Of a DNA stretch of 26,270 nucleotides, positions 7,974 through 12,768 are shown in pieces (the first letter of the stretch is position 1; every line of letters starts with the position of its first letter). Location: positions 1-26,270 of the forward strand of contig DTZQ01000493.1 of assembly GCA_012961305.1 (NCBI GenBank), read 5' to 3'. This DNA comes from Armatimonadota bacterium (lineage in GTDB: Bacteria; Armatimonadota; UBA10988; DTZQ01). The translations under genes were made by a program, and so were the position numbers. Under the pieces are notes generated by a model. It did not search any database and was not told the DNA's origin. It saw only the letters and a program-made list of their open reading frames with translations.

Positions 7974-8216
7974 ATGCGCCTGCTCGTGTTCACCGATGAA
8001 AGCGAGGAGAGCCAGCGGCAAAAGCAAATCGCCTGGGGCGTGGCCCGTCGCTTTCCCCAGGTGGAAGTGGTGGAACTGCCCTTAACTGGCGAGGAGGCCC
8101 AACGCCGGGGCATTCCCCGTGCACCAGCAGTAGTGGCAGAGGGGTTCATCCTCTCGGTAGGAAAATTGTTGTCCGCGGGTCAACTGCGAAGGTTCCTGGA
8201 GCGAAAGGTAGCCTGA
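7974..8216 (+). CDS. Cys-less small thioredoxin-fold protein
   Basis: The 80-residue cytoplasmic protein has the strand-helix-strand pattern of small thioredoxin/glutaredoxin-like proteins: MRLLVFTDESEESQRQKQIA, QVEVVELPLTGEEAQ, then GIPRAPAVVAEGFIL. The active-site CxxC is replaced by ESEE, and there is no cysteine anywhere. The RAPAV stretch keeps the cis-proline position. ATG 7974 follows the fusion gene's stop with no gap, and its own stop overlaps the next start (TGATG). It may pair with the CPQC neighbour as a non-catalytic partner. The fold call rests on pattern only. Confidence 0.68.
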   Translation: MRLLVFTDESEESQRQKQIAWGVARRFPQVEVVELPLTGEEAQRRGIPRAPAVVAEGFILSVGKLLSAGQLRRFLERKVA

Positions 8217-8485
8217 TGGTCACCATTACCATCATCAAGGCCCCTACGCCCTGCCCGCAATGTCATTTGGCGGAACAGGTGGCCCAACAAGTGGCCGAAA
8301 ATTACCCCGGTGAGGTCGCGGTGAAGGTTCTCAGTGTACTGGACGAGGAGGCCGACCAGTACGGGGTGGTAATGACCCCGACGGTGATGGTGGACGATGT
8401 AATCGTCAGCGTGCGAAAAGCCCCCCGGCGGGAGCGTCTTGCAGCCTTGATTGCTCGGAAATTGGGATGTTTGCCGAATACTTGA
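8216..8485 (+). CDS. small redox-active thioredoxin/glutaredoxin-like protein (CPQC)
   Basis: The 89-residue protein has an intact dithiol site in TPCPQCHLAEQ and a cis-proline loop MTPTVMVDD. This matches the small thioredoxin family (TM0996/MTH895-like) that often neighbours COG0701 permeases. It has no signal peptide, so it should act in the cytoplasm as a reductant or thiol-disulfide carrier. It starts inside the previous stop (TGATG), so it is translationally coupled. Its own stop codon (TGA 8483-8485) lies within the -35 box of the next gene's promoter. This is the last gene of the first operon. Confidence 0.85.
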   Translation: MVTITIIKAPTPCPQCHLAEQVAQQVAENYPGEVAVKVLSVLDEEADQYGVVMTPTVMVDDVIVSVRKAPRRERLAALIARKLGCLPNT

Positions 8486-8510
8486 CAAAAAAAGATGATA
8501 GGAGTATAAT
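8482..8510 (+). promoter_or_regulatory. perfect sigma70-type promoter for the MerR-thioredoxin gene
   Basis: TTGACA (8482-8487) and TATAAT (8505-8510) match both consensus hexamers exactly, separated by 17 bp of A-rich DNA. Transcription should start near 8517, leaving a leader of about 60 nt before ATG 8578. MerR-activated promoters normally have a stretched 19-20 bp spacer, so this one should fire without activation. Imperfect half-sites ATACT (8478-8482) and AGTAT (8503-8507) flank it and could bind a repressor. Confidence 0.85.
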
Positions 8511-8577
8511 AAATAAAAGTGCCCCCAATGCTAAGGGCCAAATTGCCCGGGAGGCCCGTTTGTGGCGAAGGTTCATC

Positions 8578-9255
8578 ATGCGACCGGCGAAGAAACAAGA
8601 AGGTGTTTATACCATTGGAGTGGCGACCAAGTTGCTGGGGGTTCATCACCGCACGCTACGCATTTACGAGGAGGAAGGGCTCATTCTCCCCCAGCGGGAC
8701 CCTAAGAACAATCGGCGGCTTTATTCCGACCAGGACTTGGTCTGGATTCGCTGCATTCGCCAACTCATTCACCAGGGCGGTCTCACCGTCAAGGCCATCC
8801 GCCGCTTATTGGATTTAGTGCCCTGCTGGGAGATTAAACACTGCCCGGAGGAACAGTGGCGTCGGTGCTTGCCCAACTTGAACATTCCCCATATGAAATT
8901 GCCTCCCCAGGTGGCTCCCCCGGAACTGCTCTTGGAGGGAAAAAAGGCCCGAGCCGAGAAAACGGTGGAAATCAAACTTTTCTATGGGGTGCGGGAATTT
9001 GGGGCAATTTTGCCCTGTTCCAAGTGCATTAAAGCCGAGCGCGTTCTTCGCAAAGTGGCCCAGAGGTTTGGGGACCGAATTACCATCGTGAAGTACGAGG
9101 CTTCCTCGCCGGAAGCAGACCGCTATGAGGTGCTTCTCACCCCTACCATTTTCCTGGACGAGGAGCCGTTGGTGATAGGCGGGGTTCCTTCGGAGCCGGC
9201 GTTAGAGAGGGCGATTGAAAAGTCCTTGGCAAGTAGAAGGGAAAGTGGGGAATAA
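8578..9255 (+). CDS. MerR-family regulator fused to a C-terminal thioredoxin domain
   Basis: The 225-residue DNA-binding protein has a MerR winged helix-turn-helix at about 10-80 (YTIGVATKLLGVHHRTLRIY, then NNRRLYSDQDLVWIRCI). A cysteine-bearing segment PCWEIKHCPEEQWRRC follows, which in related regulators is a candidate metal- or redox-sensing site. Residues ~135-220 form a thioredoxin-like domain with CSKC (C147, C150) and the cis-Pro loop LLTPTIFLD. So the effector domain is a dithiol protein, not the usual short metal-binding loop. I chose ATG 8578, which has GAAGG six nt upstream and lies downstream of the perfect promoter; the frame is open back to 8467, but that ATG lies upstream of the transcription start. 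It probably regulates the flanking operons and itself. Confidence 0.87.
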   Translation: MRPAKKQEGVYTIGVATKLLGVHHRTLRIYEEEGLILPQRDPKNNRRLYSDQDLVWIRCIRQLIHQGGLTVKAIRRLLDLVPCWEIKHCPEEQWRRCLPNLNIPHMKLPPQVAPPELLLEGKKARAEKTVEIKLFYGVREFGAILPCSKCIKAERVLRKVAQRFGDRITIVKYEASSPEADRYEVLLTPTIFLDEEPLVIGGVPSEPALERAIEKSLASRRESGE

Positions 9256-9327
9256 AAAATGATTTTGGGATATTATTTACAATAATTTTTGTAAGTTGAT
9301 TTCACAATAAAAAAGGAGTATATCAAC
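9256..9327 (+). promoter_or_regulatory. AT-rich intergenic region with TTACAA-N6-TTGTAA dyad
   Basis: A strongly AT-rich gap in otherwise GC-rich DNA. It holds a perfect 6-bp dyad TTACAA (9277-9282) and TTGTAA (9289-9294) with a 6-bp spacer, then AAAGGAG just before the DGC gene. The dyad is a candidate operator for the MerR-thioredoxin regulator. I could not define convincing -35/-10 boxes here. Confidence 0.45.
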
Positions 9328-9753
9328 ATGGCTCAATCAGAGTTCAAGGTAGCCCTGGTCGCCTGCGACGGCATTGGGCGGTTGGTTTCCACCGTGGTGC
9401 GGCAGGCGGCCTACAAGGTCATGCAGCAGCGACCGGAAGAAGTGATTTTAGTGGACACCGGGATGCTCCTGGCCGACCAACCGGAGGCTTTGGAGGTCAT
9501 CAACAAATACCCAGTGGTGGTCATTGACGGCTGTCGCCCGCGCTGTGGGACCGTGATGACCGAAGGCCATGGCGTCAAACCGGCGGTTACGGTGTACACC
9601 CGGGATGTGGTGGCCCAGGAGAAAATCTCCTTGGTGGGCGAGCAACGGCGAGGTCTGGGCGAAAAGGGTATGCGCCTGGCCGAAGCCGTCGCCCAGCGAG
9701 TAATTGAAGCCGTTGACCTGCTCATCGCCGAAGAGATGGTGAGCACGCTTTAG
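9328..9753 (+). CDS. DGC-domain putative zinc-binding protein
   Basis: This 141-residue cytoplasmic protein matches the DGC family (PF08859), named for its Asp-Gly-Cys motif and cysteines thought to bind zinc. An early strand reads VALVACDGIG (C13), and the family motif appears as VVVIDGCRPRCG (C69, C73), followed by GVKPAVTVY. Only three cysteines are visible, where family members typically have four. AAGGAG at 9313-9318 sits 9 nt before ATG 9328. DGC proteins often occur beside COG0701 permeases and small thioredoxins; their biochemical role is not established. A second, more diverged copy follows at 9995. Confidence 0.8.
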   Translation: MAQSEFKVALVACDGIGRLVSTVVRQAAYKVMQQRPEEVILVDTGMLLADQPEALEVINKYPVVVIDGCRPRCGTVMTEGHGVKPAVTVYTRDVVAQEKISLVGEQRRGLGEKGMRLAEAVAQRVIEAVDLLIAEEMVSTL

Positions 9754-9994
9754 GGAGTTGAGATTTCAAACCTGGTAACCATTCAGCCGGCTGTTTCTAA
9801 AGGGACAAGGGGACCCTTTGGAGTCAGGGGCTTCAGCCCCGTTAGGACGGCGCTTGTCCAAAAGGACTGAGGACTGAGTCGTGAGTACTGAGTTCCTCCG
9901 CCCTCGGTCCTCAGCACTGGTGAAGGAGGGGGTGAGGGGGTGAAGGCTGAGCGGTTACCAAACTGAAATTTGAGATTGCTTGGAGGTAACCATC
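9754..9994. other. intergenic region with stacked hairpins between the two DGC genes
   Basis: The ~240-bp gap has no credible ORF. It holds a hairpin repeat (9819-9850), a 12-bp imperfect stem CTGAGGACTGAG (9867-9878) / CTCGGTCCTCAG (9903-9914), direct repeats of the word ACTGAG at 9866-9891, and a G-rich purine run near 9922-9945. GGAGG at 9982-9986 is the ribosome binding site for the next gene. No clear promoter was found. Confidence 0.6.
9819..9850. repeat. hairpin repeat, second copy of the GGAGTCAGG family
   Basis: GGGGC-TTCA-GCCCC (9827-9840) follows GGAGTCAG, as in the element at 1127-1190. Compared with that copy (GGCCC-TTTA-GGGCC), both stem arms have changed together so pairing is kept, and the downstream CCGT is shared. 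This suggests the hairpin structure, not the sequence, is maintained. Confidence 0.55.
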
Positions 9995-10456
9995 ATGCCA
10001 GAGAAAGTAACTTTACAGCCTTGTTTGGGCCTGACGCCGGTGGAAACGACCGTCGGACGACAGGCTTGTTACTTGGTGGCCGAGGAACTGCGGGCGGGGA
10101 AGGCCAATTTGGGCTGCGGGCCGGCCCTGAACGCCCGGGTGCAGGAAGACCTCGATTTCATCGAGTATTACCCCATTATCGCGGTAGAGGGTTGTGACCG
10201 CTGCTGTGCCAGTCGGCTGGTGCGCAAGTTCGGACAGGAACCAGAGGTAGCGGTCATCGTGCCGGAGGTGTTGCGCGAGGCCGGGATTTCCTTGGCGGCG
10301 GAAAAGGGGTTAGTCGCAGAGGTGGACCCCTACCAAGTACGCTGTGGAGCAGGAAAACCTGACCCTACCCCGCATTTGGAGTTAGACCATCCCGCCGTGC
10401 AGGCCGTGGCCCAACGGTGCGTGGCCGAGTTGGACCGCCTGCTGTCCGCCCCATAG
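9995..10456 (+). CDS. diverged DGC-like Cys-rich zinc-binding protein
   Basis: The 153-residue cytoplasmic protein aligns in layout with its upstream neighbour but is much more cysteine-rich: C10, C25, C41, then VEGCDRCCASRL (C67, C70, C71), and QVRCGAG later. The central motif is EGC in place of DGC, followed by a PEVAVIVPEV strand like the paralogue's. The CxxCC cluster plus early cysteines could bind zinc, another soft metal or a metalloid. GGAGG lies 8 nt before ATG 9995; an in-frame TTG at 9980 overlaps it. It looks like an old tandem duplication of the DGC gene, now separated by hairpin repeats. The function is unknown. Confidence 0.72.
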   Translation: MPEKVTLQPCLGLTPVETTVGRQACYLVAEELRAGKANLGCGPALNARVQEDLDFIEYYPIIAVEGCDRCCASRLVRKFGQEPEVAVIVPEVLREAGISLAAEKGLVAEVDPYQVRCGAGKPDPTPHLELDHPAVQAVAQRCVAELDRLLSAP

Positions 10457-10520
10457 CCAGCAGTCACGAATGCGAGGCGCGAGTAACCAGAGACTCGCCG
10501 CTCACAATTGGAAATCTGCT

Positions 10521-10554
10521 GCCCCCAGGGACCTTCGGGGAGGCGGGATTTTTT
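10521..10554 (+). terminator. possible intrinsic terminator after the DGC pair
   Basis: A GC-rich stem (GCCCCC at 10521-10526 with GGGG at 10537-10540 and GGC at 10542-10544, one bulged A) is followed within a few bases by a run of six T (10549-10554). It would end the DGC transcript before the channel gene. A smaller hairpin GCGAGT/ACTCGC is at 10479-10498. The bulge and short spacing keep confidence moderate. Confidence 0.45.
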
Positions 10555-10603
10555 CTATTTCCCCCGGAAGAGGACAGAATTTGGAGGACGGGAGGAAACC
10601 CTG

Positions 10604-11476
10604 ATGAATGAGCGAAGGAAACTCTACGGCGAATGTCTGGCCGAGTTCATTGGCACCTTTATCCTGGTGTTCTTCGGCGTCGGCTCAGTTCACACGGCGG
10701 TCTCCACGCAGGCGCAAGCCGGACTGTGGCAGGTAGCGGTAGTGTGGGGAGTGGCTATCGCCTTGGCCATCTACGCGACAGGGGCGGTAAGCGGCTGTCA
10801 CATCAACCCGGCCATTACCCTGGCTTTCGCGGCCTGGCAGGGGTTCCCCTGGCGGAAAGTGCTGCCCTACATTGCTGCTCAGGTCGCCGGAGCCTTTGCC
10901 GCTGCTGCTGTACTCTATGGACTATTCCACGGTGCCATTGCCCATTTTGAGGCCCAGCACAGCATCGTGCGCGGCCAGCCGGGCAGCCAACTGTCGGCCA
11001 TGATGTACGGCGAATATTTCCCCAATCCGGCCATCTTAGGCACCGATGCCGCCGCTTGGGCCCAAGTTTCCCACTTGCAAGCCTTTTGCGCGGAACTCGT
11101 CGGCACGGCTTTTTTGGCCTTTTTCGTCTTTGCCCTGGTGGACCCCCAAAACTGGGGAGCGCCACGGGGAAATATGTTCGCTTTGTTCATCGGCTTGACG
11201 GTGTCCATCGTCATCTCCATCATTGCTCCCCTCACCCAAGCGGCCCTGAACCCTGCCCGGGACTTCGGTCCGCGACTATGGGCCCTGCTGGCCGGTTGGG
11301 GACCTATTGCCATTCCCGGCCCCCGTGGCGGGTTCTTTACCGTGTACATTCTGGCCCCCCTCTGGGGAGGCCTGTTGGGTGGATTAGTCTATGAACGGTT
11401 AATTGTACCGTTCCGAAAGGTTTCCAAGACCGGAGAACAGGAGGTTGCTTTAGATGAGGGAAAGGGTCGAGGTTAA
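10604..11476 (+). CDS. MIP-family channel, aquaglyceroporin type
   Basis: The 290-residue inner-membrane channel has six transmembrane segments and two half-helices. The first NPA box is CHINPAIT (N68-A70) and the second is LNPARDFGPR (N216-A218), with arginine 219 of the selectivity filter. Aspartate after NPAR is typical of glycerol facilitators, not strict water channels. Members of this branch also conduct As(OH)3 and related metalloid hydroxides, which is relevant beside an ArsP-like permease. GGGAGG at 10590-10595 supports ATG 10604 over upstream in-frame starts. No glycerol kinase or glycerol dehydrogenase is nearby, which weakens a simple glycerol-catabolism role. The C-terminal 23 nt overlap the lipoyl-domain gene. 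Confidence 0.9.
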   Translation: MNERRKLYGECLAEFIGTFILVFFGVGSVHTAVSTQAQAGLWQVAVVWGVAIALAIYATGAVSGCHINPAITLAFAAWQGFPWRKVLPYIAAQVAGAFAAAAVLYGLFHGAIAHFEAQHSIVRGQPGSQLSAMMYGEYFPNPAILGTDAAAWAQVSHLQAFCAELVGTAFLAFFVFALVDPQNWGAPRGNMFALFIGLTVSIVISIIAPLTQAALNPARDFGPRLWALLAGWGPIAIPGPRGGFFTVYILAPLWGGLLGGLVYERLIVPFRKVSKTGEQEVALDEGKGRG

Positions 11477-11696
11477 AGTCCCCGAATTCGAAACGGAGTG
11501 CCAGGCCTACCTGAGTTTCTGGTACAAACAGGAGGGAGAAGAGGTCACGGCGGGGGAAGATTTGGTTGAGTTCGAGACCGACAAGGCAGCCGTCACTGTG
11601 GAGGCTCCAGCCACGGGCAAACTGGCGCAAATTTTCGTGGGCGAGGATGAAGAAATCACCAGCGGGCAGGTGGTGGGCATTATTGAAGCCATCTAA
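11454..11696 (+). CDS. free-standing lipoyl-attachment domain protein
   Basis: The 80-residue protein is a single lipoyl domain like those at the N-terminus of 2-oxoacid dehydrogenase E2 subunits. The lipoylation hairpin FETDKAAVTVEAPATGKL places the modified lysine at K44, and the GDxL/I position appears as AGEDLVEFE. It has no catalytic or subunit-binding domain, and no dehydrogenase gene is nearby, so it would act as a mobile dithiol carrier. ATG 11454 lies inside the channel gene (23-nt overlap) and follows AGGAGG at 11439-11444, so the two are coupled. A biotin carrier is less likely, because the motif is ETDKA and not the AMKM of biotin domains. Reduced lipoyl dithiols bind trivalent arsenicals tightly, which fits the neighbourhood, but that use is inference. 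Confidence 0.86.
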   Translation: MRERVEVKVPEFETECQAYLSFWYKQEGEEVTAGEDLVEFETDKAAVTVEAPATGKLAQIFVGEDEEITSGQVVGIIEAI

Positions 11697-11700
11697 TAGG

Positions 11701-11728
11701 AGGGTAAGGGGGCAAATTGCATTACCCT
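11701..11728. terminator. hairpin between convergent genes, possible bidirectional terminator
   Basis: AGGGTAA (11701-11707) pairs with TTACCCT (11722-11728), and the loop contains a nested GCAAATTGC palindrome. It sits in the 82-bp gap where the plus-strand cluster and the minus-strand cytochrome operon converge. There is no strong T-tract on either side, so intrinsic termination is uncertain. Confidence 0.4.
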
Positions 11729-11778
11729 TCTGCCCGCACATAGGAACATTATCAAAGTGAAACCGCCTAACCTCCCCT

Positions 11779-12768
11779 CTAATCGAAGTGGCAAATAGCG
11801 CAGAAATCGCGCTGGTGGCAGCGAAAACAGGAAGCATCGGGGGCAAAGGAAGCCACGGTGCGATGGCCCTCTGTCACCCATTCGGGGGGATGAGGCAGGG
11901 GAAGGCCATGGCAGTCGCGGCAGTAATTCGCCTCGTGGCAAGGAGCACAACTGAGGAAAGTCTCAGCACTACCCTGGCCATGAGTTTTCCGCCATTGGGC
12001 ATCATGGGAGGCTGGGGGAGTGCGAGCGTGACAAGCCTGGCAGAAGGAAGTTCCGTGACATTTTTCGCACCGGTCTGGCTGTTGCTGGGCGGCGGATTGG
12101 TGCTGGCGAGTTCGCCAATTCGGTGGATGAGGCAGGGGAAGGCCATGACAGTCCCGGCAGTAATTAGGAGGGTGACATTGGCGGCAGGTCGCCCGTTCCT
12201 GAGCGGCCCGTGGGCGGTGGGTCCTCCCCCAACCCGCCGGATGGGGGGAAAGGGTTTGGTGGCAGCGGTCGCAGAAATCCCTTTCGTGGCAGGCATCGCA
12301 GGCTGGCTCTGGCTGGCGAAAGGAAGCATGTTGACGGAGGAAATTCGGGGAATGCCAGGCAGGTTTAACTTCCGCTAAACGCAAGTGGCACAGGGGACAG
12401 CGGTTGGGAACCCGTTGTCCATCGTGACAGCCGGCCCGAGTGCACTCCTCCATGTTGGGGGTGATGTGCCCGCGATGGCCCAAGTTCGGATGGCACGCCG
12501 GACAGTGAAGGCCAGGGCCCCGATGACGAGGGTGGGAAAAGTTGACCCGCCTTGAGTCCTTCTCCTGCAGGAGAGTATGGCACTCCAAGCAAACTAACCC
12601 CCTAAGGCGAGGCTGAGTCCCCATCAGCAGAAGCCGAGCGTGAGGTTTCATCTCCACCCTTCGGTTCCCCCCTTGAAGGGGCCCCTTCGGTTTCTCCTTC
12701 GCTGCACAACTCCACCACAGCAGGGGGAGACTCAATATCAGCAGTAAAATCCCTCTCCTTCGTCTCAT
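11779..12768 (-). CDS. secreted multihaem c-type cytochrome, 14 haem-binding motifs
   Basis: The 329-residue protein starts with MRRRRGILLLILSLPLLWW followed by SC, a basic and hydrophobic export signal with a non-ideal lipobox. It carries thirteen CXXCH motifs plus one CX4CH (CTRAGCH), so up to 14 covalent haems in about 285 residues. The second half is a five-fold repeat of paired motifs separated by five residues (for example CRQCHPPNYCRDCH), several followed by GLPLPHPP and a Trp-rich segment. It probably moves electrons across the periplasm or sits on a membrane as a lipoprotein. Its start lies 167 bp inside the preceding cytochrome gene in another frame; a later ATG (12651) would remove the signal that haem attachment requires, so I keep 12768. 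Confidence 0.85.
   Translation of the reverse strand: MRRRRGILLLILSLPLLWWSCAAKEKPKGPLQGGNRRVEMKPHARLLLMGTQPRLRGLVCLECHTLLQEKDSRRVNFSHPRHRGPGLHCPACHPNLGHRGHITPNMEECTRAGCHDGQRVPNRCPLCHLRLAEVKPAWHSPNFLRQHASFRQPEPACDACHERDFCDRCHQTLSPHPAGWGRTHRPRAAQERATCRQCHPPNYCRDCHGLPLPHPPNWRTRQHQSAAQQQPDRCEKCHGTSFCQACHARTPPASHDAQWRKTHGQGSAETFLSCAPCHEANYCRDCHGLPLPHPPEWVTEGHRTVASFAPDASCFRCHQRDFCAICHFD
11888..12165. repeat. 41-bp near-identical direct repeat inside the 14-haem cytochrome gene
   Basis: 11888-11928 and 12125-12165 are identical except for two bases. Both encode the YCRDCHGLPLPHPP segment of the haem-pair repeat. This shows that the cytochrome grew by recent internal duplication or gene conversion. 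Only the two end copies are this similar; the other units are diverged. Confidence 0.75.

Noticed and set aside
8482..8510. Classic MerR-activated promoter with a 19-20 bp spacer
   Set aside because: The spacer counts to 17 bp, the ideal constitutive distance.
8467..8577. Longer N-terminus for the MerR-thioredoxin protein from ATG 8467
   Set aside because: It would start upstream of the perfect promoter, overlap the previous gene and add a polar stretch unlike the family; ATG 8578 has a ribosome binding site.
9271..9327. A full sigma70 promoter upstream of the first DGC gene
   Set aside because: TTTACA and TACAAT-like words are present but none pair with correct 16-18 bp spacing.
12535..12651. 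Shorter start (ATG 12651) for the 14-haem cytochrome to reduce gene overlap
   Set aside because: It would delete the export signal, and c-type haem attachment requires export; the overlap would still not vanish.
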